From: Ampullaceana balthica
Taxonomy: Eukaryota; Mollusca; Gastropoda; Lymnaeidae
Length of the DNA stretch: 64,000 nt
Direction: 5' to 3'
Assembly: GCA_944989445.1 (NCBI GenBank)
Contig: CALYLW010001200.1
Span: forward strand, 1 to 64,000
Part shown: one piece after another, positions 46,688 through 58,106 of the stretch
How positions within the stretch are numbered: position 1 is the stretch's first letter
How the letters are laid out: every line of letters begins with the position of its first letter
The notes under the pieces: generated by a model
What the model was told of the DNA's origin: nothing
Databases searched by the model: none
What the model saw: only the letters and a program-made list of their open reading frames with translations
Position numbers and translations under genes: made by a program

Positions 46688-46925
46688 ATACATTATTTGC
46701 TATGTATGTTCGTTCCGTGCGTAAGGCTATGCGAGGTTACTCCCGATTTTTAAAAAAAAATGAATATATTGACATAAAATAATTTTTAAAATGTGGGTTT
46801 CGATATTAACAGAGCGTGTTTCTCGCCATAAAATATTGTGATGTGACGTCATTTTTTGCTTGTATATTAATGTGTGAAAAGTGAACTAAGTAAAATGAAC
46901 CATGGTATATTTGATGTGATTAATT
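46688..46925. repeat. dispersed repeat R4, copy 2
   Basis: Partner of 37120-37400: 'ggctatgcgaggttactccc', 'gggtttcgatattaacagag', 'cgtgtttctcgccataaaat'. No coding remnant. Confidence 0.5.
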
Positions 46926-47105
46926 ATATATACATACATTTCACCTAAACGACAATGTACAAATGAGCAAGACGAATGACCCTCGCTTGTGTCGAAAAAT
47001 AAAAGTTGGCAAGCGTGGTGGGATGAAAAAGGGGTAGGGGGTGGCAACAAAGCTTCTTGCGTTCACTTGCCGTTCAGTTGCATTTTTCCGTTATAGAATA
47101 ACATA

Positions 47106-47178
47106 CGATTTGTAGTGTAGTGGTTATCACGTCCACTTTGCACGCGGAAAGTCCTATGATCAAATCTCAGCGGGAACA
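47106..47178 (+). pseudogene. tRNA-Val-like pseudogene (anticodon position TGC)
   Basis: 'tagtgtagtggttatcacgt' is the exact D-arm/A-box region of animal tRNA-Val. The anticodon arm reads 'tccactttgcacgcgga' with TGC (47139-47141), one change from the TAC of tRNA-Val. The acceptor stem barely pairs, and the B box ('gatcaaatctc') and T stem are degraded. A T-run follows at once (47180-47188). A decayed tRNA gene or the head of a tRNA-Val-derived SINE; not a working tRNA. Confidence 0.6.
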
Positions 47179-47224
47179 ATTTTTTTTTGTTGAAATATTT
47201 GTTTCTGCCCGTTCTTTTCCCCCT

Positions 47225-47530
47225 TTTTCCAACATGACTAAGGCTGTTAAATGCTAATCAGATTGGAAAGCCACAATCGGTTTTAAATTGCCCAACCCGT
47301 TAATCGAATGTTGATTCAGCCGGATTTATGAAGTGAAATCTGACTGGGGCCGGATTTGTAAAAATTGCCGAATTCCAGATTTCATGGAGCCCAAGCTATA
47401 ATTAATACATATTTTTCCCCAAACCCAGCAAGCCGGATTTATGAAGCAAATTTCTGCCAGAGCTGGATTTGTAAATATGGCCGGATTCCAGATTTTCCGG
47501 AGCCGCAAGTGAAATCCGGTACACCCCTAA
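47225..47530. mobile_element. possible small DNA element with duplicated interior
   Basis: The right end '...gaaatccggtacacccct' resembles a hAT-type terminus on the other strand (AGGGGTGTACCGG). The interior holds two diverged copies of 'gccggatttgtaaa', '(g)ccg(g)attccagattt' and '(c/t)ggagcc' at about 47350 and 47465, roughly 115 bp apart. The left end was not defined. Confidence 0.35.
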
Positions 47531-47599
47531 TTTCTATGAAATCAGCTATAAAACGATAATCGGTTTAAAATCAGAGATACATAATCGATAATCTGTTTG

Positions 47600-49180
47600 C
47601 CACCAACAACACGCAATTAACAACTCTAATCATGACTAACCCTCACTAGGGTCGGCCAATAACAGTTTAAGTTTAAGTGATAGTAGTAATAAAGGGGAGG
47701 GGGCGGATAAAAACAACCTCAGTACGCATGTCTCCACGTTTACTAGCTATTTATTCATTACTTCGTGCTGCTGTTTGTGTCCGTACTCTCACCCCCCCCC
47801 CACCGTTCTTTGCAATGTCTATGATGCGCAAGTCTGCGGCGTATGCTACTCCGCGGGTCGTATCTTGTTATTATTATTTTCATTTATTTATTTATTTTTT
47901 GTATTAAATGTCATTTTTTGTCTATGCGTGCATGTCAATATAATGTACGTAATTCAAAATTTAATTTTCTAGATTAAATTTATAACTTCCGTTATTCGTT
48001 TTATGAGAGTTGCCATTCTTTTGTGTTTGGTTGTCGATGTTCGATGCTTTTAAACTACAGAGACATTTTTTGTTACTGAAAATGAAGTTTGTTCAACTTT
48101 TGCTTCAGTTTAGCGTTTGTTTTTCTTTTATACTCTACGAGGTTGCATATTTGTATGTTTTAAAAATGGGACAACCCCCCCTAAACAATAGTTTTTTTTT
48201 ATTGTTATTTACGTGTTATATTTAAATGCGTCTTAGACTAAATTTTTAAAAGCTTCTTTTTAATATAGAACTGGAAGAGGTGCTGACTTGATCACAATAC
48301 AATTGTTTATTTGAATTCCTAAAACGTGTATATTTAATTGTAAACATGATACAACTGTTGAAACTCTAATATTTTTTTTTATCCTGTGATAAACTTTTCT
48401 TCAAAGTTTTCATGAAAAATAAATAGTTCACATGTTATTCACATTTAGAAGACATCAAGGGAGAAAACAGCTATGTGACATTTTTTTTTAAATTTATCCC
48501 TCGTATCTGATAGAGAATAAAAAATATAATTTTCCGAATACGGTTTTATGAAAAAAAGTATTATCTTACCGAATTAACTATTCAAATCTATTTAATTAAT
48601 TTATAAGAATAAACATTATGGTCAGGCAACCGCTTCCTCGGCAGCATTTCCATTTCTAGATAATTCATAATCTTCAATGCAGCTTAAACGGCCTCAAATC
48701 ACAGATGTGCTTGATATGGATCACATTACAGCAAATTATTTATTTTTATCATATTGTGCTGTATTATTGTTTCAGTCGTAGTTTGTGCGCATTATTCAAT
48801 GCGAAAGTTAACTCCGGAACGCGCTTCCAGCGGTTTATAAACATCCAGTTGACTCCTCTGCAATATTTGTTTATGCTTCGAACTTTAAACTTCTTTGCTG
48901 CAGTATCACTTTATGCTGTGTGTAATTCACTATGCATACTATTATCATGATTATATCATTATTTTCTTGAAAACTAATAGAGTACGCAACCTAATTTCGA
49001 GGTTTTCTCATTACTCATTTCTCATTTTCTCATTCGTATATATAATCAAAGTTTATCATTTGCTTTGTATGTTCGTTCGTAACGCTAGATTTTAGAAAGC
49101 GAACCGCTAAAAAAAGGCCTTTAAAAAAAAATAATGCACAAATATTTTCGAATGTCCGCATAAAATTTTTCAATGTTATG
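47600..49180. other. no gene recognised
   Basis: AT-rich DNA with a short poly-C at 47790-47800. Small ORFs on + (47677, 48010, 48705) have no domain or splice support. Confidence 0.4.
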
Positions 49181-49189
49181 ACTGCTATC

Positions 49190-49878
49190 GATGAATTTAA
49201 ATTTAGTCGTTAACTTTTAAAAATTAATGATTAATTAATCGTTAATTTCGATTAAGGCAAAAATAGAAATTTATGACGTCATTAAAGTGAACATTTCAAG
49301 GGAAGTAACAAACACAGGTAATTGACTTGTTTTCTTTTTTTGAGTTATTTCCACTGTCTCACAGACATTGAAAATTAAGAGTATATTGAGCTAATTTTTA
49401 TGACAATGTGTTGATACTTGCTCGATGTTTTTGCTCAAGGTGGTACGTCAGCGATGTATTTGATCTATTACAAGAGAAATGTTTATGGCTGTGAACACGC
49501 AAACTTTTTCACCATCTTCCACTTTGCCATCCGCACTTAGCTAAAAAACAAAATGTTTTTAGACATTACCAGTTACATGTTTGAATTTAACTGCGCTGAT
49601 GTTATCAGCCATTTTTTAGTTGACGTCTGCGGGTCCAAATATATTAATTAAATACATTATAATAATACGTGGGAGAAGCTTGTATGTAATATATATATAT
49701 ATATATATATATACAGTATTATTAATAATTAATAATTAATTATTTATTTTTAAAAAATTTAAAAATATTATACATATTTTCTTTAATTTTAATGGAATTT
49801 GTATCGATTAAAATAATTTTAATCAATAACAAATTTTAACGATTAATCAATAAATTAATCTTTAATTTCCGCAGCCCT
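49190..49878 (-). mobile_element. hAT-derived MITE (copy 7, type II interior)
   Basis: The right end 'taatttccgcagccct' and the left 'aatcgttaatttcgattaag' match the family. The interior matches copy 3 ('aagggaagtaacaaacacag', 'gtaattgacttg'). Holds a (TA)n tract at 49690-49713. Confidence 0.6.
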
Positions 49879-50248
49879 ATTCAATATATATAAATGAGAT
49901 TTAATTTTTCTCTCTTTGTCTCTACATTTTCTGATTATTTACTTTCAGGCTAAATGGACAATTAAAAAACTGAAATAAATATTTATTTTGAAAACGTACG
50001 TCATTTTTTATTGGAATACACTAGTCAATTAATTTTTATTTATATTTTTTTTAAAAACAAACTATGGTTACATATTTGACAAATATTTAAGATTTCTTTA
50101 ACAAAGTAGCAAAAGTTTTTATGTTTTTAAAGTCATCGTAATGGCAATGTAACCATCAGAGCTAGATAAAAGTTCACACTGAACTAGAGTAGCTGGTATG
50201 CACACCCAATGTTTGCAAATAATGCAATCTTAAAATATATAAGTTCAT

Positions 50249-50437
50249 TTAACGTTGACAATTGTCTGTGATAAATTGATTCAGTAACTGTTTTTCTCGA
50301 TATATGGGGAATAATTCATCAGCAGCACTTTCTACTTCAACACCTTCTTCTGAGTTTGATAAATACCCCATCAGCTTAATATACTTTGATATATGTTCGC
50401 ATATTGTTTCAGTGGCACTGTCGGTATCATCATTAGT
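50249..50437 (-). CDS. gene 2 possible terminal exon (tail A)
   Basis: A 189-nt exon, acceptor 'gattagttgcag', phase 0 in, ending in TAA. It encodes 62 residues: 'TNDDTDSATETICEHISKYI', then 'KLMGYLSNSEEGVEVESAAD' and 'ELFPIYREKQLLNQFITDN'. Acidic, no membrane segment, with tyrosines in 'KYIKL' and 'FPIYRE'. It joins in frame to the juxtamembrane exon at 55931-55979, giving the shortest complete C-terminus for gene 2. It sits between two hAT fragments, so an element origin must be kept in mind. A candidate AATAAA (-) lies near 50037. Confidence 0.45.
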   Translation of the reverse strand, partial: TNDDTDSATETICEHISKYIKLMGYLSNSEEGVEVESAADELFPIYREKQLLNQFITDNCQR

Positions 50438-50452
50438 CTGCAACTAATCATT

Positions 50453-50588
50453 ACTTAGGCTAATTACTAGTTAATTTTAGTGAATAATAGAAAATTCAAT
50501 TTCGATTAATAGTTAATCCTAAATTTGTTATTTTAAAAAAAAATATAAAAAAATTAATCGATTAATTATTATTCAATACAACAGCCCT
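50453..50588. mobile_element. hAT-derived fragment (copy 8)
   Basis: Right end 'attcaatacaacagccct', interior 'attaatcgattaattatt' and 'cgattaatagttaatcc'. A short deleted relative of the small hAT family, directly beyond the acceptor of the exon at 50249-50437. Confidence 0.45.
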
Positions 50589-50609
50589 ATTTGGCCACGA
50601 TTTTATTAA

Positions 50610-50860
50610 ATTGGTTTCGTGTCTGTCTGTCCGCAATTTTTGAAATCTGCAAAGTAAAATTGAACCCTTTCTGATGGTCCTAAAGAGCTCAAACTTTTAC
50701 CACAGATAGATTTTGATTGACAATACATTGTATCAAAATTTCAGATCGATCAATTAAATTATTGCATTTTTTAGTTTATCTCTATATAAGCATCTCTTTC
50801 CGTCTGCTACTGTTCACACTCACATGAAAAACGGAGTTAATCCTTGACCTCTTCCCCGTG
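50610..50860 (+). repeat. dispersed repeat R3, copy 2
   Basis: Partner of 32935-33195 (see there): 'gtgtctgtctgtccgc' near the start, 'acattgtatcaaaatttcag', 'atttttagtttatctctat', 'gtctgctactgttca'. Confidence 0.5.
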
Positions 50861-51021
50861 GTATTAAAACTTTGGGCGGGGTCTTATGAGGTATTTGGTA
50901 AAAATAAAAAGTGGTAAAAAATATTTTTAAAAGGGAAATTCAATAAGTGAAGCAAATTGAATAAGAAAGCAGTCTTAATATGAATTAGTTTAGTGTGTTT
51001 TTTTTATAATTGGAATAAAAA

Positions 51022-51435
51022 AGAATAAAATAAATAGAGTTAAAAAATGATTTTTTAAAACCACCTTTTTTATAAGTAGTTTAAAAAGAAGAAAATAATT
51101 TTAAACTTATAAGTTCAAGTACTTTCATTTAATATGACTAAAATATGGGGCGGTGCTTCAAAATCCCATTCTAATTTAGAAATACAACTTAATGATAGGT
51201 GTTTGTTATAAAAATTAAAGATTCATAATTTAGATGGCAAAAGAGATATCTATAAGTGAGAGAAATGGTGAACTGCATATGTAAAACCTTTATGAGCGTC
51301 CGCCCCACATTTTAGTCATATAAAGTGAATGTACTTGAACATATAAGTTTTAAATTATTTTCTTCTTTTTAGTCCACTTATAGTAACGTGGTTTTTAAAA
51401 ATCCATTTTTACCTCTATTTATTGAATAAATTAAG
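51022..51435. mobile_element. foldback MITE with ~140-bp inverted arms
   Basis: The left arm 51022-51160 and right arm 51293-51435 are inverted copies. 'aagaagaaaataattttaaa' on the left faces 'aaattattttcttctttt' on the right, and 'atgactaaaatatggggcgg' faces 'ccgccccacattttagtcat'. About 130 bp separates the arms. Long arms with a short spacer and no ORF define a foldback-type non-autonomous DNA element. Its right edge abuts the 700-bp duplication at 51441. Confidence 0.75.
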
Positions 51436-51440
51436 TAAAA

Positions 51441-52071
51441 GTAATATGCGTATTATGTACGATTGCGCAAAAAAAGAGAGAAAGGAGAATGCATGCGTAA
51501 GCTCAAGCAAAACAAAATACAAGTGAATTTCGACCAAATAAAAGATAGCTACAAGTAACGAAATGTTTAAAAATAGTACTTGCACAAAAAATAATCCTCA
51601 ATATATTAATAATAAAAAACACACGTATATCAATTTCATTTCAAGTTGAATCAAGATATCAGATTGTTATTTTTTTATAGTAAATTAATTAATTTAACTT
51701 TTTTCGTGATTATATTTGTTCTGTTACAGCAAGGCATATTTATTTAATTGCGCTATTATATTTTTTACAATTAGTATTAATTAGACACTCCAGATGCATT
51801 TTTAAAATATAAATATAAGTTTCATGAGATGTGAATAAAATTAAAATAACTAAATTCCAATAAATATATATAGTTCTAGTTGTTGAATGTACCATTATTA
51901 ACATTAAAAAGATAAGAGAAATAATTTAATTTTAATTACATGTATTTCATATTTTAAAATTAATTAAATGACATAAACTGTTTAGAATCATACAGAGGGT
52001 ACATTTTCATACTGAAATCAAGAAAGGACTATATATGCGAAAGTGTGAATACTTTAAAATGGTATTAAACA

Positions 52072-52113
<42 letters not shown>

Positions 52114-52774
52114 ATATATATATATAATATATATAAGTAGTATGCGTACTATGTAAGATTCGGCACAGAAAGCGAGAAAGGACAATACATGCGTAAGCTT
52201 AAGCGAAACAAAATATAAGTGGATTTCAACAAATAAAAGAGAGCTACAAGTAACAACATGTTTAAAAATAGAATTAGAACAAAAATAGTCATAAATATAT
52301 TAATAATATTTTTTTTTAAAAGTATATCAATTCCATTTCAAGTTTAATAAAGATATTACAGTTTATATTTTCTTTTGATAGTTAACTAATTAATTTAACT
52401 TTTTTCGTGATTATAGGCCTATTTGTTCTGTTACAGCAAGGCATATTTATTTAATTACACTATTATGTTTTTTACAATTAGTATTAATAAGACACTCCTG
52501 ATGCATTTTTTAATATAAATATAAGTTTTATAAGATGTGAATAAAATTAAAATAACTAATAAAGTCCGATATATATATAGTTCTAGTTGTTGAATGTATC
52601 ATTATTTGCATTGAAAAGAAAAGTGAAATAATTTAATTTCAATTACATGTATTTCATATTTTAAAATTAGTTAAATGACATAAAAAGTTTAGAAATACAC
52701 ACTGGAGGACGACTTGTGCTTGAATATAGAAAGGGCTATATATGCGAAAGCGTGAACGCTTTAAAATGGTATTA

Positions 52775-52819
<45 letters not shown>

Positions 52820-52830
52820 TGTTGTACCTG
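51441..52830 (+). repeat. tandem duplication, ~700-bp unit, two copies
   Basis: Units start at 51441 and about 52137. They share 'catgcgtaagct(c/t)aagc(a/g)aaac', 'agctacaagtaac', 'tttttcgtgattata', 'tgttctgttacagcaaggca', 'agttctagttgttgaatgta' and 'actttaaaatggtattaaac' in order; the last is 706 bp apart. Each unit ends in a (TA)n tract. No coding content. Confidence 0.8.
52075..52132. repeat. (TA)n microsatellite
   Basis: TA tract closing the first 700-bp unit; a matching tract at 52779-52816 closes the second. Confidence 0.85.
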
Positions 52831-53537
52831 ACTGTGAAACAATATTGAAATAAAAATATAAGAGACACACATTACTGTTAATCACATGTATTTCATACTT
52901 TAAAGCAAATTTAGTGTAACAAATTTTTTTTTCAAGGTTATAATGTTTTTGTTATAATGTTACATTGTCTCCCATAATAATCATAGAAGAAAATATATTC
53001 GATTTTATTTTTACGAGAATTGTATTTCATTTTATTTATGTATATTTCTAAGTAGGTTGAACGTACATTTTTCTGGGCTTTTTCTCACCAGTTGCAACAT
53101 GTATGATGATATTTCCGTTTCAAATGGAATTTTCTTATATAATATGTTAAGCTACATATCATTTTTTTTTGCTCTTATACACGTGCCTTTTAAAGGCCAG
53201 GCAAAACGTTTACTTATATATGATATTGTAAAAATGAGTTTGATAGTTTATCGTTTACTTCTTTTGTAAAACCACAATAAAACGGTACTTAGGAATCTAC
53301 ACTGGCTTTGTGTGGCTGAAAAAAATAACGATAATATTAAGTCACTATGTTATGGTTATTTGCACAAATTAGCGTCGCAGTATTGTATGGTATTACCATC
53401 AAAACATGTTTCACTAATTGTGTTGCGATTTACTACGCATCCCTTTCTGAAATTTTCAAGAGTAGATGGACAAAGTATGAACTCCCTTGGTGTGTGTTTC
53501 TTTGAATTGGCCGCACTAAAATTTTTGAACACTCTTA

Positions 53538-53865
53538 GGGGCTGTCCATATATGACGTCAGGCACCTGGGTGGTTAAGGTGGGGTCACACGTTTGTGACG
53601 ATACTTGATGAGGTGGAAAGGTGTGTTTAATAAATGTGACATCTCAACAAATCGCGCAATTTTCGATAAAAATTCCACATAAATATTTGATTGCTTACAA
53701 TTTGTTTAATGACGTTTTACATGGTTTCACAAATACTACGATTTAAGAGCACAACCTTGCAGTAAATACATAATAAACGACAACAAAGTGATTTGAAACG
53801 TGGGGGGAGGAAGGGTAAATAATCGTCCTAAATCGCATAACGTCATTTAACGACGGATTCTTAAA
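53538..53865 (+). mobile_element. possible MITE with 'tgacgtca' terminus
   Basis: Starts 'gggctgtccatatatgacgt', followed by 'caggcacctgggtgg' and 'gggtcacacgtttgtgacga'. The other end, read on the - strand near 53855, is 'GTCGTTAAATGACGTTATGC', which partly matches. The same start occurs on the - strand at 60374-60426. Poor terminal pairing keeps this tentative. Confidence 0.4.
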
Positions 53866-54269
53866 ATATGTTTTAAAGATTTTTAAAAAAATAATTACAA
53901 AAATAATAATAATAAAGTGTATTTATAATATTGATAGCGTTAGCGCTATGGAAAAGACATTCATTCATACATTCGTTGACAGTTAAATCTTATTATAATA
54001 TGGGGTTTTAAAATAAATGAGAGTAAATGGCGTAAAACAATAAACCAGAAAATGTAGTAAATGAAATATATAATTATTTGGAAATAGATAGTTACAGTGA
54101 CCGGTATCAAATATTTTAAACCAAACAACTGTGTGTTGTTTGTTCATCGCAATCGACTAAAACAATTTTCTCCAGATTCGATATGTGTTGTGGTAGCTTG
54201 GTGTGTCAAATGGTTTCATTTTAACATTTACATGGTTGAAAGTTTCGTGCAAGTATTTGTCCAGCTGTC

Positions 54270-55720
54270 ATCATGAGGGATTTTAGAACAATCTCTCATA
54301 ACCTGTTACCTGGACTTGGCAGCAAGTTGTCTGTTTGTGTAACATGTTGCTGTTCAATCCCGTATCGTACGCTGCAAGATGGCTCAGTCATTGTTTGCTG
54401 CCTCACAGGAATCGTGCGCAAAACAGTGAGCCTTTAGTGTGATATTGAGAGTAACTGTGTAGCGCTTCCTTTGACTTTTGGATACTATGTCCATCAGTTA
54501 GCTCGCCATATATTATTCTCTCTGGGAGCCGATAAACTGACATTCTCATTACGTATCTAGCACAGTTTTGTTTGGGACTATTTAAGGTGTGAACAAATTA
54601 TTGGAAATACTGTTCTAAACTATACCTATGTGTCTGGATCGTTTTCTTTTCATATAGCTTTGAGATTTTTCCTCAGGCTTTGGTGTAAATGTGGTTAAAC
54701 AGCATTACATGGTGTTGTTACCTGGTCCATGTTACACATGCGAACAGTCGAGTTGGGAGTTAAACAGCTGTGTATACTCGTTGTGATGGTTGCAATTATT
54801 ATTCTCTTTCTGTAACAGATACTGCCATACAGTTTGTCAAATTTTGCACTGGTTTTCGAGAAACGCACGTCACCTCGTCATCAATGTCTTCACTTCGAGA
54901 CAAATTACTTTCAAGGTATATGAAGCGATTGAGTAAGTGGAATTTTTATCTACAGACTATTATATTTGGCTCAATTTACGGCTAGCTTAAGCTGGCTGGT
55001 AAAGAACGTATGTCTTCTTCGTGCTGATGGTAAATGCATAGTTTGAAAAATAAAGGTCTCCACTCTGTTTTGTAAGTTTTAAGATGGTGTTGAGGACACA
55101 AGTAACAGCATAGCTATGATCTAGCATCCTGCGATTCAACAAACGACTGTCAGTATGGCACCTAATGCCTGATTTTTTATAGTCGATCCTCAAGGCCTCT
55201 TTTAGCATGGATGAAACATAGAACTAAACAGTAATTGAGGCATACCACATCCCTGCTTTGCATAATTAATTACAGGTAATGGTACATATGCTTCTTAATT
55301 TTCTGAATCTGAGCCTGCATGCCATCCGGTAACTGCCTTTAAATGGCTTTAAACATTCTCTTAAAACCAAAATGGCATTAATCTTCAACAACCCTTCTTT
55401 TAAAACTGTATCAAAGGCTTTAGTCAGGTGCAATTATATTATGCGGATAGGTCCATGTGCATATAAAAAAGTGCAGGAAGATTTTGTTAGGGTCATGTCA
55501 TTTGCCAAAATTCTTCTATGCGGTCTCTTCTTATCCTTGTAGCGAATCGTATGATCTCTGTGAGCTCTTGGTCTCTGTGTAAGCTCGAACAGAAGATCAT
55601 TGAGATACTAAAATCTCGCATGCGAGTGACATGTATCGCCAAACTTAGTTATAAATGCATAGGCTTAAGAGATACGTGGAAGATATGTCCCTAAGAGCTC
55701 TTCGATGTCTGGTGTATTTT
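54270..55720 (-). pseudogene. RTE-type LINE reverse transcriptase relic
   Basis: In - strand order: about 55440 'LTKAFDTVLKEGLLKI' (finger motif with the first catalytic Asp position altered), 55208-54987 'MLKEALRIDYKKSGIRCHTD' to 'SNYAFTISTKKTYVLYQPA' (palm to thumb; the YADD segment is eroded), and about 54540 'RMSVYRLPERIIYGELTDGH' (C-terminal domain). Order and motifs are those of an RTE-like LINE ORF2. Many stops and frameshifts; dead. Confidence 0.65.
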
Positions 55721-55930
55721 CTTTCCATTTAATTTTGAACATTTTTCCTTGTGTTTAAAAAATTAGTAATTACGAATTGCTGTGGTTAGCCTACAACGTT
55801 TAACATAGGCAGATTAGAGTAGAGAACACACCATTACGATTTTTTTTCAAACGAATGTCATTGTAATTTTAATCGACCATTAACCACACACACACAATTT
55901 GCTTGATTTGTTGTGCCACATGATACTTAC

Positions 55931-55979
55931 CTTAAAAAAGAATTGTGAATTGAAATACTGTGTAAAAGTAGATACAATC
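55931..55979 (-). CDS. gene 2 juxtamembrane exon
   Basis: A 49-nt exon, acceptor 'tatcttttttccag', donor 'AAG|gtaagt'; both sites are strong. Phase 2 in, 0 out, completing the Trp codon split from the transmembrane exon and encoding 'IVSTFTQYFNSQFFFK'. It makes the first cytoplasmic residues. Phase 0 out is the entry phase of all three tail candidates downstream. Confidence 0.6.
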
Positions 55980-56753
55980 CTGGAAAAAAGATAAACAAAA
56001 TACTATAAACATAACGCAACGGAAATCAGTACATACATTGTTAATAATATTATGTATTTATAAAAACATGTTAAATAATTATTTTTTTTACATTTCTAAC
56101 ATCTTATTTTATAATTAATTACTAGTTAATTTACCACAAAGAAAAATGCATTATTGGTTCTACAAGTTTTTACATAATCCAAGATCGTTTGAGGCATAAT
56201 AAAAAGGGTGAGGTAAGGAATTAAAATACATAATATTAAAAAAAAGTATTTTATTAGTACCAAAGACATCACAGTGTTGTTTCATTGTATAGGACTTATA
56301 CAGTGTATATGCTATTTTTCGGTTTCAGCTAGATTTTGTTGATGTATAGAGATATAATCTTATAAAATGCTATTTCGAGTGTTTATTTTATAATATTAAA
56401 ATGCTATATGTGATTTATATTTAAAGACTAAAGGGCTGCAATATAAAAAAAGCCTTTTAATTTGGAAGAGTAAGGCTTAAATTAATTATGAATTATAATC
56501 ACATTTATTAATTTGGAACAACTGAGAACACATAGCAGAAATGTGAAAAATATTTTTAGTTTTTAAATGCAATACCAATTTATAATTATCACGTTTGATG
56601 ACATATATAAAATAGTTTATGTAATATTGTTTTTAAACAAATACATTGCATTGGTATGTAAAAAGTATGTAAGTAAATGTACTATGTACAAACACGCATA
56701 CGATAGTATGTATGGCATCTGTCTGTCTACGAAAGACGATAGATTTATCTTTA

Positions 56754-57510
56754 TTATTTGCAGCTCTTGGTGTGGCTGATGAGACCAATCCTTGAGTGGC
56801 AGTCTCTTCTGCATGACACACACACGAAAGCAGTGGGGCAGTGTTGCCTAGACTTTCTCCTCGCTCTTTTCCCGACTGCTCCTGCCCTAGTTTGCTCCTC
56901 TGCTCTTAGTGATCCCTCTTTCACTATAGCCCGCCACATGGACCTATCCTCTGCAAGGTTTTCCCAGTTTTGTATATCTATGTTGGCTACTTTCATGTCT
57001 CTCTTGCATATGTCCACGTATCTGAGACATGGCCGACTAACCGACCTTTTCCCTGTCGCCAGCTCGCTGTAAAGCACATCCTTGGGTATGCGACCAGTTT
57101 GCATCCTCTTGACGTGTCCAAGCCAACGGAGGCGTCTTTGGCTTAATATTGCTACACTACTACTCATGCTTGCTTGAGCCAGGACCTCTGTGTTGAGGAC
57201 TTTCTCTTGCCATTTGATGTCCAAGATGCGGCGCAGGCATCTGAGGTGGAAGTCATTGAGCCTTCTTTCATGCTTGGTATAGGTGGTCCAAGACTCGCAT
57301 CCATAGAGGAGTGTGCTCAGTACGCAGGCCTGATATACCTGCAGCTTAGTCCTTGCTGTGAGTTTGGCATTGGACCAGACTCTTTTGTACAGTCTAGCCA
57401 TAACAGTTGCTGCCTTCCCTATCCTACTACTTATCTCATCTTCCAGTGATAAGTTGCTCGAGATGTTTGATCCCAGATAAGTAAAACTGTCAACAACATC
57501 CAGGTTACAC
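56754..57510 (-). pseudogene. LINE ORF2 C-terminal fragment (open)
   Basis: About 250 codons open without a stop. It begins 'LDVVDSFTYLGSNISSNLSL' (post-RT 'F.YLGS' motif), includes 'YQACVLSTLLYGCESWTTYT', 'FHLRCLRRILDIKWQEKV' and 'RRLRWLGHVKRM', and ends with a C2H2-type finger ('CVSCRRDCHSRIGLISHTKSC'-like, last residues 56760-56820). This is the C-terminal half of a non-LTR retrotransposon polymerase, 5'-truncated as usual. Its lack of stops indicates a recent insertion. It lies between the transmembrane and juxtamembrane exons of gene 2. The reading frame opposite it is a shadow. Confidence 0.8.
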
Positions 57511-57765
57511 ATACGATAACACATAAACAAACAAACACACACACACATACATATATATATATATGTGTGTATATATATTACATACGTTTTAAAAGATATT
57601 CTATGAAGGAATACAATTATGAGTTAAAGGTATATACTTTTCCCAAATTTTCGTTGCTTTTATTACTCATATACATATTTAATCTAAATTTCAAATATTT
57701 GTTATACCTTTTACAAATTTGATAATATAACATACTGGTTCAAGATAATTTTAGTTTTAACGTAC

Positions 57766-57880
57766 CATTTATATTTCATTACCATCAGGGTTGTAATAAA
57801 CGTTATAAAGGTAGCGATGAATATAGTGAAAAACGCAGTATCTTCGTTGCAGCTTTCCTCAGTTTCTCCTGATCTAAAGT
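57766..57880 (-). CDS. gene 2 transmembrane exon
   Basis: A 115-nt exon, acceptor 'tttttttttcgcaaag', donor 'AAATG|gtacgt', phase 1 in, 2 out. It encodes 'FRSGETEESCNEDTAFF' and then the hydrophobic 'TIFIATFITFITTLMVM', ending in 'KYKW'. An acidic Cys-containing stalk, about 20 apolar residues and a basic stop-transfer: a classical type I membrane anchor. It joins in frame to the ectodomain exon at 63232-63553 across a 5.3-kb intron filled with transposons. Confidence 0.7.
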
Positions 57881-58106
57881 CTTTGCGAAAAAAAAATTCG
57901 TTTTCATATTATTAAATGTTACACAACTTACCTCTTTTTTTCCTTATTATTTTTTTTTCAATTTTTATATATTTTTAAAAAAAAATACATTATTAGACAA
58001 CTATAATTGTTTTAACATAATCTAAATTCATTTTAAAGCTTCGTAGTGCAGAAAATGCTGTGTGATAACTTATTTTGGCGATTGTTTAATTTAATTTATA
58101 AAATTC

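Noticed and set aside
57174..57449. Open frame on the + strand opposite the LINE fragment
   Set aside because: Antisense shadow of the 56754-57510 reverse transcriptase frame.
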